Shown here: piece after piece, positions 1 to 13,400 of the stretch
How positions within the stretch are numbered: position 1 is the stretch's first letter
Layout of the letters: every line of letters starts with the position of its first letter
DNA from: Chaetorhynchus papuensis
Lineage: Eukaryota; Chordata; Aves; Passeriformes; Rhipiduridae
Assembly (NCBI GenBank): GCA_013396525.1
Contig: VWYX01000013.1
Span: 1,540,487-1,604,486, forward strand
Reading direction: 5' to 3'
DNA length: 64,000 bases
Notes under the pieces: generated by a model
Told to the model about the DNA's origin: nothing
What the model saw: the letters and a program-made list of their open reading frames with translations, nothing else
The model's database searches: none
Translations under genes and position numbers: made by a program

Positions 1-3000
1 TTTTACTATGATGGCTCCAAACTTGTTATGTTTCTCAAACCAGCCCAGTGAGCTATGAGGAACAGGCTAGACCTTAGTACAATAGGCTGTACATTCAGAA
101 GGTCTTACTCGTGTTTGTTCCCTCCTTTTCTGTAAAAATTTGAGGTTGCAAATGTTAAGGATGGAGTTTCTATTAATGGTCAGATAGGTACTTACTGCCG
201 TGGATATTGGCAAAACTCCCAATAATTTAGAGAAAACAATATTAGGCTGCACCTTGCAAAAAACTACTAAGTTTCTATAAAGTCATTTTCTTTCAAAAAT
301 TATGTCAATCAATATACATACTGTTTTTTTCAAAATATTTTCGTCATCTCTGTAATTATTTGTCTTGGTCTTTTACCTTCCCTTCTCTCACACAAACCTG
401 AGGAAAGCCTACTCTTCTCTTCAGCAGAGGGTTAAGACTTGTCTGTGAGCAGTCAGCAAATGTAGAACAATCCCTCAGATTCTTTTGGTGTCAATATGTT
501 TAAAGATAATTTAGTTTTATTATCATCTCACATTTTCTATATTTTCTATATTTAATTTTTTTTTCACCCCCAAATACAGTTTGGATTTTTCAACAGCTGT
601 AGAGCTTTGTCGTGATCCTTTTGGATGATGTAACCCACTTTGAGAAGCACTGACTGAGGTCATTATTTTATGAATATATTACTCCAATTAGGAGCTTTAA
701 TGTGATGCTTTCAGCTTCAAGGGAGACCAGATTACAGGCCATCTGGCAAGGCAGAACATGCATATGATGTGGGTAGCTAATACTGTAAGAACTTAAATGC
801 TTACCCTGTGCTTCAGTAGTGCCCTTTGTTAGAGGATGACTGAAGGGATATTATTTGGTGGGCAGGGCCTGAGGAGTTTGTGTTGTGCAGGATCCTTATT
901 ACTGTAGTTTGGGAGAGTCCAAAGATTTTATAACTTATGCTGTTGAGTCTTACAATCATTATTGCATACCTGTTCTCATGTGTTCATCTACTTCAGCTAA
1001 TTTGGTAACATTTACTAATTGTGCTAAACAACATGCTTAGGAACTCAAGGCAATACTAAAAATAACACATAACTATTACTCCACTTTATTTCATGTATCT
1101 GCAGGCAAAGTCATCACTTTCAAATTTTTCCAATTCTTCTGTAGGGTTTTCCACATCAAGCATTAAGTGTCTGAGACGCAAACATTTTTGTTCTTAGAGC
1201 TTGGATTTCCAAACACCTTTAAGCTGATATAATCTTTGAAAGAATTGGTCCTGCTCTATTGCTACCTCTGGCCTTTTGTTCTGTCCCTGCAATGTTTTTG
1301 CTTATACTGTCATGAACATTTGCATGGCCAGACAGTGAATCAGATCAGGGAGCTGATTCAAGTTGAAAGTAATCTGGTATGGGGGAAAAAAAAAAGTTGC
1401 TATTTGTTCTCCTTTCCACACCTCTATTTATGCAAGCAAGAAAGGGAAGGTGACCTGGGGATATGAATGAACAGTCAGGTGGAAGAGATGGAGAGCAGCT
1501 ACTTTTCATAGTAGCAGTGGTTAAAAGCATTTTGAAATTACACCCTTGATTTTCATCTGTTCCATGCCCTGTGCAGGCTTGCCAGGAGTTTTGACTTTGA
1601 GGCTGTGATTTCCAGGTGCGCTTCTTGGGGGGTGGTGGCAGCTGAAGTAGCAGTCAGTGCTTGCTCTGGTTCCTGTCCCCACATTGTGTCTGCATGAGGA
1701 TATGCAATAAACATGGACATCAGGGAAGCGCTCAGCTTCCCAAGGTGTGAGTTGTTTTCCACCTCCTCTCCCTTCCCCGAGCTGCTCAGGTTTTCTGATC
1801 TGGATTGATCTACAGTATGTGTTTAGATGAACAGCTGTGGAGGTAATGGCAGAAAGGGAAACTTCTGCTTCTGGATTGGCATGCATAGTCTAAGGGAATC
1901 CCAGACTGGGACAAGTTCTGCCTTGCCTTGAGCACCCTATCTGTTCCTAAATAACTTACCCCCTTTACTTTCAATTCTTATCTTCTCAGGTAACTCTCAG
2001 GAGTAACAAGGCAAATGGTTGTTTTCTTCATTGCATTGATCTAGTTAACTCATAAAACAAGTACTCTGCTGTTAGTAATGTTTAGTGGCAAAGGTAGAAT
2101 GGAAACGAATGACAGTGTTTAAAAGATAATGGTAGGAAGGAATAGTTTTTCCTAGTCCAGTACAATTTCAGACCATCACATCGCTTTCTTTTTTTACCAT
2201 CCTGTACTTTGTATTCAGTATGATGATTCTTCTCCCTGCACTCCACCCAGCACTTTTCTTCAAAATTGAGTTGGACAACTACCTCCTCTGATTCTGCAGC
2301 TCCTCCCTACTTAGTTTTAATTGTCCCTTTTGGAAGCATGAATGTATCTTTCCCAGAAACATCCTTCTATCACTGTTTCATCCACAAAGAAAAGGAAAAT
2401 TGAGTCAGTGATGCTTAAAAAAAAAAAAAAAAAAGGTGAAGGGAAAAGGCTAGCTATTTACATACACTGTTTCACACAGCACCACATTTGAACTAGAAGA
2501 GTTCTATTTCTTTTTGTAATCTTAAAGGCTTTCATGCTAGTTTATGCTTGTGCAACTGGTTTGTCTAACACAAGGACTTCTGTGGGTAGACTGCTTCAGC
2601 CTGGGAGTCTAGTATATCTGCATCTATGAAAGTAGGGCAGATTGATTTTCAGAAGAGGAAGAATCTGAAAATCCCACCACGAGTCTGCAATTACCAATAG
2701 CTCGAGGGAGTCAAATGGTCTATCATCACAAATGTGCCATTTGTTCCCATGACCTACCACCACCTTCTAAGCAAGTAGTGGCCTGCAATCAACTGTGGAG
2801 ACTTTTTACTTGTCGGCAAACGCACATGGGAGAAACCCAAGTGTGATATGTGTTACTCTCAAATCTTTTTTGTAGGTATTTTGTCTGCATTCTGGCTGTG
2901 GGAAGGGATTAGAGTAATCTGGTGCATGCTGGCTACAGAAGGAGGGCTCAAGTAGTGAAGGCTCTGGATTAAAGATGATTTTACCTGCTGTCATTCATGT

Positions 3001-6000
3001 AAAGATCATACTTGCATCTTTTTCTTATGTCTTTGTTCTGCAAGCCTTAGCAGTAGAACAATACCTACTTGCTTGATAATGTAGAAAAAATCCTGGGAGT
3101 TTCTACTGCATTTGACTCTGAAATATATAAGCATATGCTGCCCCATATATAGAGGAAACTAATAGTAAAAATCTTTGAGTGAATCTTTTTTTGAAATCTG
3201 CTCATACTTGGACAGTGTAGTTGGACAAAGTTCTCATTTTCTCTCATTGCTCAAATTCAAGCACAGAATTATTTTATGGAAAAATGAAGAAGGTGGCTGG
3301 AAGAGAGATCACTTTTTGTGTGAAAGTTTGATGGCAGGAAACAAACTGTAGAGAGGTCAGTTTTGAATATACTCTAAATAATGTTGTTTTCATCCATGTC
3401 TCTCTTTAGAACCCATATTCCATTTAAGTGTGTGATAGAATGTGATTTTCTTTGAGTATGCAGCAATGTGTTAGATCATTTTTAATATGTCATCTTTTTG
3501 GCTTGCATGGTCTTACTGAAAGTGCTGTCTCTGTAATGTGCAATTCTTTATTTTTATGTACCCATTGAACAAAAATGTCAGTGTGAAATGATGCAATATT
3601 TACTTGTGAAACCTTCCACAAATTTTTGAGTACAAATTGCTTTTATTGTTGTTTGAGTTTGAATTGCAAGTATTTCAAAAAGCGGGGGGGAAAATGAATA
3701 AGGAAGAAAAAAAAATTCAGGAAATGTTTGCTATGTAAACAATAAAGTACATTCTTTAAGACAGTCTAGTAACACTTGGTTATTCTCCCTGAAATTAGTG
3801 CTAGTGCATTTGCTCCTTTGCTAAACATTTAGACTTGCATCCCAGTTGCCTGCAAGATTTGTTATGCCCGTTGAAGTATAATGAAGTAATATTTGCACTT
3901 TGTTTTCCTAAGTGTAGTTTTGTTTGATTGCAGGCAAAAGTACTGGAGAATTGAAAACCAGTTTGTTTATCAGGTAATGTGGGATATGCTTGTAGAATAA
4001 ACATATCCATAGTGATTACGTAATGTTGATAAAATTGCTTTCACCACCCACCACTTAGCTAACTGGTACTATCCTGTGGTAGTTGGTATCTAAGATTTTT
4101 CCTCTTCTGATATTATATGTCAAAGGGTTGTTCCTGCTTTTGTTTGTGCTGTCTTGAGACATTTTTGTGCAGGTTACCATTGAAATCTTGATTCTCCTTT
4201 GCTGTGCCTGGCTCTAGTTTGGCTTGCCTGCAGCCCTTTGCCCTCAGCATGCAGTAGGATGCTTTCAAGGTATCTCCTCCTTCTCAAACCACCTCCATGG
4301 AATAGGATGTAATCCTGATAAAGCAAAGGTATTGAGGACTGTTGAAAAACCAATCTGGATTTAGTTTGCATGCTTTCTTCAGCAGCTAGGTTCAGGAGAA
4401 GTTCCAATGATGAGGGATCCTGAATGTTGACAGCTGTTGGGTTTAGGAGTTTGAGGCCTGCACAACTCTTCGTTCGTTTGCCTGAAAGGGGTAGTTCTAC
4501 AGTTATTATGCAAGAAAACCAGAGATGTCAGTTCTAGTGGAGTTATCTTTTCATCGTTTATTGTTTCAGATGGAGAAATTGCCACCTTGACACAGAGTAT
4601 CAATCTCAACCATGACATGGAGCAGTAGTTCTGCACCAGTCAGAACTACCCTGTTTTCAGGGCTCAGCCACTGCAGTTTTGTTACCTCTTGTCTGTTAGT
4701 CCACGTTTCCAGGTTTGGCAATATTCCTGTAAGTTACTATATGAGGGAGAAGGTACACATTATTGATGAGTAGATCCATATTTAAGAATCCAATGGATTA
4801 CTGGATCTGTAAATAGGTTTGCTGTTGCCAGGAAGAAAGGTCTTTCCGCAGCTGTGTGGTTCTTCCTACTTTGTACTGGCTCATTGGACCTTTGTTAGCA
4901 TGTCACAACTCATCTAAACTGCTAGAGCACGATGTATCTGCCTTCATGTTATCTTCTGGAGCCAGTTGGTGTTTAGGAGGGCTTAGTACATCAGATAGGC
5001 TGTGCTGGATTGACTAAGTACCAGACTGTGTAAAGAGAATGGGTGAATGTCTGATGTAGGGGACTGTGGGTTTGAGGTGACATGGTAGAAACCACCACTA
5101 GCGAAACAGAGCTATTACACAGCTCCAGCTGTGGCATGCAACTCTCCCCTGTTCTCCTTCCTACGGATCTTAGGTCTCTGCTCCTCATTTCTTGCCAGGT
5201 CAGCTAGTTTCCCTTGGGATAGCCTCTCTTCTGAGATGGTGATTCTGCAGCAGTTACAAACTGAAATAATATGGGCATGTGTTTAAACAGATAAGAGTTC
5301 TCTCTTCAGAATGAAAAGTATGTCATGATTTTGTCTCCTCTTGCTGTGTATGTGTCCTCCTCAAGTAGCAATCTAGCAAACCTGGCTTGTTTTTTTTAGT
5401 GGGACCTTTTGAGAGTATTTGTTCTCTAACTGTGTTGCCTGAATACAGCTGTGTCTGACTGAACACAATTTACATGTGGGTTGTTCTAGAGCCAGTGGAT
5501 GCTATTATTTTGTTTGGCAAGGAGAGATGTTGGAAAACTATTGCTTCCACATATTGTTAATCCTGGAGTAAAATGTCCTGTTCTCTTATGTCTAGCAGTG
5601 GGGCGCTGGGGAATTGTTCCCTTCCCAGTGGGATATTCTAGTGGGATTGTAATTCCATGTATTTTAGGGAAATAAGATCTACTGCTGATAAAGTAATAGT
5701 TTCCTTCTGTTTAAGTAGACTGTAACAATTCGGCAGAACTTCTTGATAGTAGACAGGAATGTAACATTTGAAAATATCTAATTTTTAAAAAATTGGCATG
5801 CCTGACTACCACCTGTATCCCACATATTATATATAACCTAGGTATAATTATACAGTGCATGCATAACATTGCTGCCCTTGAAGGATGTTCTTGCCAAAAG
5901 AACAAACAAAACTTCCAAGCCATAAAGTCAGTCCTGACATTTTGATTTTGAATTATTGTTCTGGCCAGATTTTTTCTTTGCTGACTTTAAGTGCATCAAA

Positions 6001-9000
6001 CTTGGCTGGCAGTGATCCAGGAAGAGTGCATTTCATGAATAGCAGTATGATTAAAGCCAGCACAGCTTCCTCTTCTGTGTTACAGGGCTGTGATCATTTC
6101 AGTGACAGGAACGTCCTTGGGTGGAGAGTGCCATCCTGCCATTTGTGCAGTTCCGCTGGGTGAGACCACAGAATTTCCCCCCAGTGTGGGTAGTCACTCA
6201 GTTCTTTAAAAATAGGAGGAAATAAATTGCTTTTTTATTGGGGTTTTTAAATAAATGTATTAACTGTACACTTGCAGTAATTTGTTTCAAGTTAAATTAA
6301 TTGGTTTTAAGTTATCTTAATGGAATTGAGTTTTTTGCTTTGCAAGTACCTTTGCTTACATGATGCTAAACCCAAGTCAAATTAGGAATAAGTAACCTGA
6401 GTGTCACATGCACTGCCACCCTCTTCATTCTGTTACTATGGGTCATTATTTTTGCATTGTGATTGGACAGAGGAAGTTGATATATACAATTATTTTTTTT
6501 TAATCTAAGTGGTGGTCTTCATAGAGCCTGATGTACAACTCCTACTTGTTTAAAGATCCATTTGAAGCAGATTCCTTTAGTTCATACCTAAGTTTATGCA
6601 GCAAATGTTGGAGAGGCCCTGCCAAGGGAAGATGGTTTGTTCATTTTCTACTGTTGATGATTGAAGTCCAATTTTGGACTTCTTAGAACAGATGCAACTC
6701 TACAGCTCTGTCTAGTGTTCACTACCAGTGCTTACTCCTCACCTGAGGAGCAGAAATAACATCTCCTCCCCATCTGTCTAGCTGGCAATCTGCTGCATGA
6801 TTTGTATCTGCTGCAGACAAGGTTATAAGGCATCCTGTTGCAGTCACCAGTGGGAATATTTATCTGCCTTAAAAAAGAAATGAGATCTCCCTACTTTGTT
6901 TTACATTAGCTGTTGAATAATAAGGGGAGGAAGAAGTTTGGATGTTCTTTGTGGTTTAAATCTCGCTCTGGTTTAAGCATGAAAGGCTTCACAGCTCATT
7001 TTCAAATGTTCAGGGAACTTTTCCCTCAATTACTTGTGTGTAACTATTCCAATAATATTCTTGTGTGTACAAGTTTAACCTTAACAGCAGGTGCTTGAAA
7101 CATTCTTGTCCAAGGAAAAAAATCCTTATCTTTTTGAGACTTTATTCTGAGAAGTATAAATATTTGTTTTTGAAAGAACACTGCTTTAAAAAAAATCATT
7201 GGCTCTTGGAAGGTATATGTGCTCAAATGAACATACTTTCAAGTGCTGCATTTCAAAATGTAGTGCTATACAACCAGAAATATCATTCATAGTTCTGTCT
7301 TTAGGGATTTTTTCCTCTGTGGGGTAAACCTACTGATGAAAACTGAGATAACTGAAAAGTATAGATGAACAAACATATGGTGCTGCTATACAAGCACATG
7401 TTTCTAGAAATATGTATACATATATATATATGTAAAAACAACTTGCCAGACAAGTGATATGCTTTTTTGGGGTTTTTAATTCATAATATTTAAGAGGAGT
7501 ACAGAATAAAATTCTTCAGAGTTGTCTGTGTTTGGTAAAAGTTGAGTAACAATTCTAGGATAGCCATTCCCTACTGCTTTGCTTTTTCCATGGTGATGTA
7601 TTTTCCCAACTAAGCATTTGTTCCAGAATAAATATGTGCAGATAGAATTGACTGAGAGTAATTTGACCAGTCAATGTACCTACACAGGCAAATACTGAAG
7701 CGTTGGTATGCTGAAGTTACAGTGTGCAGTTTTTTGAAATGCAGGGTCACCTTTAACTCATTTATGACTATCAGTGTAAAAGATGCTAGCTCATATAATC
7801 CTAGTATTGTTTTATACTTGCAGGTTGGAGAGGCAAAAAGGAAACGTTTGATTGTATTTGTCAGCAATACAAAATAATCTGCTGTTGATCAGCTTTGTCC
7901 TTCTCTTGCAGTCACAAGGACAGGGCATCTGTAGGCCACGTTTTAGAACTCTGCAGGCTACATTTGGTCTTTGGGCTGCATGTTGAGCAATCCTCACTTA
8001 AAACCTACAAAGCAATCACCTACAACATGCTCGAAGATGAGACCTTCCAATCTTGTAAGATTATTTGGTGTCTGCTGGTTGCACTCTTAAAACACAATCA
8101 CATCATTACACTCATCTAAAAAACCACCATAACTGCATTTATCGTATTTGATCATTGACCCATGAGCATCCTGCTTCATGCTCTTCATCCTGCTTCACAA
8201 AAAAGGACAAATCTGGAAACCAGCACTTCTTATCTTATGTAAATAACTGTGAATGTGGAGTGTGTTAAAGCACAACAACAATAAGGGGGCACAGATAGGA
8301 ACATGTGTTGACCATTTAGGAGAGAAAAGGTATTGATTTGCTTCTTTGTGTAAAAGAGCAGGTGGCTATAAACACAGGTATATGTGTATGTGTGTCTGTA
8401 GCTATAGTTACTTTTTTTGAGAGAGTGTTCCTGTTGGGGTTATTGGAAAACCAACTGTGTATAAAGCTTTTCTGCTTTAATCTTTTGTGCACCACACTTG
8501 GGTTTATGTAGGTTATACTCTCTATGCATTCACTGTGCACATCTAAGAAATGCCTTTCCCAAGTAGAAATGTCACATTTGTAAATGGTGAAGGGAGGGTG
8601 TTTATATATTTAATTGTTTTTAAAAGCATCAAGAGTTCCATAGAGATTGCCAGTTTAGGATTTATGGGGTTCGTGTTATGGGATTCTGCTTTTTCTTTGC
8701 ATGTCTTTCTGTTTATGTGGTATTAACAAAATAAAAAACTTTTGAAAAAATGATAGTTAGTCACTACTAGAAATTTTTATTAACCAGAACCTGTTCCTAT
8801 CAGGTTTTGCTGTTACAAAATCTGTTTTCTTACATGGAGTTGAAAGAGTGCCTTCTCCCAAGAGTGCACTTCAGCCACAGTTTAGAGCAATCACATTGGT
8901 TCGGCTGCAGTTCTTTTTTCTGTCCACATTTTCAGCCACTTGTTCCCATTTTTTCCTCCCTGCATTGGTTCCCACAGTAAAGCAATTCAGAGGACTAAAG

Positions 9001-10265
9001 TGGCAGAAATCTAACCCAGAGAATAAATGTGCCTCCTACTTTTGCAGAAAAATTCTGAAGTGAATACTTTGCACTTAAATATTTTGGTGCTGAATGTTAC
9101 TTTTTATCTCTGTAGATCTATACAGATTTATGGTATGTAACTTAAGAAGAGTGGTACACATTTGCATTTAGATTTCAGACTTTTCATGGCTATGTCTTAT
9201 GAGAATATTTTTAGTACAGCTTTAGTACAGCTTTAAAGGAAGAATATTCATTGTACAGCTTCAAAAAGTGCTGAACTGAGTCAGGAAATATTGATAAATT
9301 TGAACATTCAACCATATATAATCCTCTTTTTATGTTTGCGTTAAAAATAAAATCTTAAAATCTTTAGTTAGATTGATCTTATATACCACTCTGTTATATC
9401 TGATCCTCTTGTCTATGTATCCTATGCACGTCTGTGTTCTGTGTGGCTGCTGGAGTTAAAATGTTACCTGAAGCTATTTGTAAATTAAAGGCCTGTTCCA
9501 GCCTACTCATTTTTATTACCTGAGTAGTCAGTGAAACGAAGGAGACACCTCAAAAAAAGCAGTTTGGTCCCAAATATCTTGGACACCTGTCTTTGACAGG
9601 CAGAAGTCCCCTCTGAGGGCAGTCCTCTCTGTCTATTGGCCATAAAAGTTGTGTGTTGGATCAGATGTCTCGCAGGCATAGTGATAGAGTTAGGTGAGGT
9701 GAGCTGGAGAGTTAATGATCTATTAGTTCAGTTACAGGGGGAAAGATAAAATTGTTTTTGTAGAGTGAAAGGAGAGGGATAAAACTAAAACGTGAATAAT
9801 TCACTAAAATGTGAATAACATATGGCTGTAAAAAATAATGAAGTGGGGAGGAAGGGAGTTGAAAAAATGTAATAGCTAAGATTGCTTTTAGTTTTTGTTC
9901 AGAAATGCATTGTTTTAAGATTTCATTGAAAGACTTTGTTGATCCTATTGTTTCCAAATACTCTGATGCAAAAAATATTTTCTTTTTGAGTTACAGGATG
10001 TTGCTAATTCAAGGTTGACATCATGGGAATGATCTGCACAAGCATTTGCCTATTTTACTCTAGTTTCTAGTTTTGCAATGGATCCCTTGAATTCTGTTTC
10101 TTACATGCACTGTCGTGGCAGAGGAAGCAAAGCATCTGCTTAGTAACCAAAGGCAAACTATGGTTTAGACTACTCTAACTGTGAATTACAGAGAAAGAAG
10201 CAATTTTAGTTGCCAATGGGTTTCAGCAGAGGTCTCTTTAAACCATTTATTTTTCTCTTATAAAG
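1..10265 (+). other. WWC2: WWC2 upstream intron (partial)
   Basis: Non-coding, AT-rich sequence preceding the first visible WWC2 exon. The two WW-domain exons were looked for and not seen, so this is read as the 3' part of a long intron that is phase 1 at its acceptor. Contents noted: a poly(A) run near 2417-2433, a short TA-rich run near 7410-7432, and a small direct repeat (TTTAGTACAGC twice) near 9210-9235. The open frames in this stretch are short, lack family motifs and overlap on both strands. Confidence 0.8.
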
Positions 10266-10469
10266 AAACAACGCAAATAGAAGATCCCCGGAAACAATGG
10301 CGGCAAGAACAAGAGAGAATGTTGAAAGACTATCTTACCATAGCCCAGGATGCTCTCAGTACGCAGAAGGAGCTGTACCAGGTGAAAGAGCAGAGACTGG
10401 CACTTGCACTGGATGAGTATGTACGGCTGAATGGTGCCTACAAAGAAAAATCAAGCTCTCGTACAAGCT
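10266..10469 (+). CDS. WWC2: WWC2 visible exon 1 (after second WW domain; first coiled coil)
   Basis: Encodes visible residues 1-67, beginning TTQIEDPRKQW and containing KDYLTIAQDALSTQKELYQV, the helical stretch directly after WW2. The acceptor is a T-rich tract ending TTATAAAG. The first two bases (AA) complete a Lys codon whose first base lies on the upstream exon. The donor is GTAAGT at 10470. One base (T) carries over to the next exon. Confidence 0.96.
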
Positions 10470-13400
10470 GTAAGTACAGTAGAGAATACAGAGTAACTTC
10501 TTTGATCTCCGCCTTGAAGGGGATCCTGTTTCTCCTTAGGATAAGTTTTCAAGTTTTGCTCAGAACACCTTGTACTCTGGCTTTTTTAGAGTTAGCATCC
10601 CTACATTATTTATTAATTTAAGATAAAGATATTCTGCTGGAGAGAATCCTCTTCTCTATGATACAATTGATCTCCTTTGAGCCATGATTTAGAGCAGTTG
10701 GCTCTGAAATCTATTTTGTCATGCAGTCTGTCGAGACAAAGTTCTGCCAAATCTAGGTTCAAAGTGAATAGGATCTCTTGCCTTCCTGGCTGCCTGCTGA
10801 AGTGACCCTTCTGTGCTGACAGGTGTCTGCAATAGACCAAGAAGGGAATGTGTTGCTGATGTATGGAAGAGCAGACAGTAATTTTGTAGCCTGTGTGCTG
10901 TGACCAGAGGTGCAGCAGAGATACAGGTTGTTGTCTTGGACAGGGAGTCAGCATCTGGTAAAGCACAGTCAGAGGCCTGTTACTGGCCAAGCACCTCTCT
11001 TAGAAATAGGTACTGTATGTGAAAGGAGCGTGTACATCTGTGGAAGAACTGAGTGCAAGATCTCTGAGACTTCTGAATAAATCTGCCTTCCTGAGATTTC
11101 CTTAGAAATTACAATTTTCAGGAAGAAAGTGATTGCAAGATGGCTCAGCTAGAATAGGAACAGAAAACAAGGAATATAAAGTCAGGGAGAATGAGGTTCT
11201 ACTTCAGGATCCTGGGATAAGTAAATGAGGAGAGATACCATGTAGTGGTAGGGGGAAAAAGGGGAAATTTTGATAATTCAGTAATTATTGTCATGCTGCA
11301 ATGATGACTACTCCATAAAACGCTAGCTAGGTTTTTGATCAATGTGAATTCATCGAGGAAGGGAATAATTAGTGATTTAAAAGTACTTAAATATTTGTCT
11401 TTTTTATCCTTTTTTTAAAAAGTGTTTTCAGGCTCTTCATCAAGCACAAAGTATGACCCTGACATTCTGAAGGCTGAAATCTCCACTACAAGATTAAGGG
11501 TGAGAGTCCCTAACTCATATTCATTTGGATTCTGTCTGCCAAGTTTATGATTACAGAATAAGTATAGTTTGAACTAGCAGATGTATCTTGTATCCTGGTA
11601 CTGAAACCTCCTAATATTCTAATTAGATACCATTCAGAGGTTTAAAATTAATTTTTAAAGCTGTCTCTGGCACTTTCAGATAACACATTTCTGGGAAACT
11701 TTGACAGATATTTTAATTAGATGTAGGTCTGATCATTATTTTCAGTTGTATGCTTTTGTTTTTTAAAGGAAGAGTAAAAATAGAAAAGTAGGCTAAGGTG
11801 AGCTGCAGCTAGATGACTGTTTTTACACAACATTTCTTCTGTGAGAAATGCATCGTTAGCTACTTGAACTGCCGCAGAAGTTTCTGTTAGTTTGAAAAAT
11901 ACTTTTCTATAATGGTGTGAAACCCCTCTGTTGCGTCAAAATGGAACAGTTCAGATCAAGGATGAAAGTTTGTGTTTGCATTTTGAAATTGCTAATGAAC
12001 ACAAATCAGTAATTTGGTTAGCTGTGTTCAGTATAGTCAGTAACAAACTCCATATAAAGAACTTCCATTCACAGGGTAGTCCCTAGTGACTTTGTCTTGA
12101 ATAAGAAAGAAGTGGAGTGGAAGACATTTAAAATATCTGTAGGGACTTCATTTATTTCAGTGGCACATAATGCTTTATGGATTAGCCTAGACTTTCTGTA
12201 GTTAGTAATGAAAAAAATTACATCAACGCCTGCAGGTTAAAAAGACCGCACCTCACAGCACAGTTCTTTCTGCGGGCTGGAATACAGGCTCTGGGGGAGC
12301 AGAAGCAGCACAAGTGACAGCATTTACTCAGCTCTTCCATTTTCCTCTCCTGGTTTTTGCACAGAGCAGCACTCAGAGAAGCCTCAGAGAGTAACATCCT
12401 CTTTCACCTGGAGTAAGAGTTGTGATTAGGAATCTAAACAATTAATTCCATTATGTTCACATAAAAGGAACTGTGGAATAGCTCATTAAACTTTTAAAAC
12501 CCAGTATAAATCAGGAGTGGAATGCACTCTATAACTCCTGTCTGGATGTTGCCCTCCTGGCTACTTGTACACTTGTTCATCCTTACCAATCTCAATTTGT
12601 AGTGCCTTATCCATTAAGGCAGAGGGATAGTGGTTAGTGAGGGGACTTACTCGATTGCTGGACGTGGGAAGAGAAATTCTGTAAGCTTAGTAGGGAGACT
12701 CAAAGGCAGTAAGGACCCTATGAGGGACAAGAAAGAAGAGACAAGGCAATAGCTTCTTCCTAAAATGAGTGGAGGAGTAACAGATGTTTCCTTTGGCAAG
12801 GCAATCACCAGTCTATTTAGGAAATCAACAGTGTTGAAGAACAAAACACATGACGAAATTTGAATATAGTCATCTACTTGTCAAAGAGGGGAAAATTCAG
12901 GCATGGTCCTGTGCTCACTTTTTCCCATTACCATTGACTGCAGATCTACAAATTGCTCACCGAGGAGAGAGTCAGATATGTTAATCACAGTGATTGACTT
13001 TTTGGAGGTGCTGTCCTCTCCTCATGGTTTCTTGGAGTCAGGGAGTCTAATATCCTGCTGGTTCCCAACACCTGATTTATTGGCATTGCAAAGTCCCGCA
13101 TATGTGCCTAAAATAGGTGACCTGAATCTTGTCTGCAGAGTTTAGAAGGGTGCAGTCCGAGAGTATCTGTATCAGCATTAAGTGTGTGGTCAACCAAAGT
13201 CACTGGATATGAAAAGTGAGATAAGAAAAAGTGGAACCCTGTGATGCTAGGGCTGGAAAGTGGTTGTCATGGAAGATGGCAAGAGAGGTATGGTTGTTAT
13301 CATAGTTCACCCTTATCTGAATGTTTGAAGATGCTTGCTAATATGCCAGCTTTGGGCATTTTGCTGTATTTGCATGCATGGGCTTAATGAGAAACAAAGT

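Noticed and set aside
2417..2433. Poly(A) run as the tail of a processed pseudogene
   Set aside because: No coding or repeat similarity seen upstream and no flanking direct repeat; treated as simple sequence.
1..10265. Possible WWC2 exons encoding the WW domains
   Set aside because: No GWE...YYIDH...T-type coding block with splice sites was seen on the + strand; these exons must lie upstream of the window.
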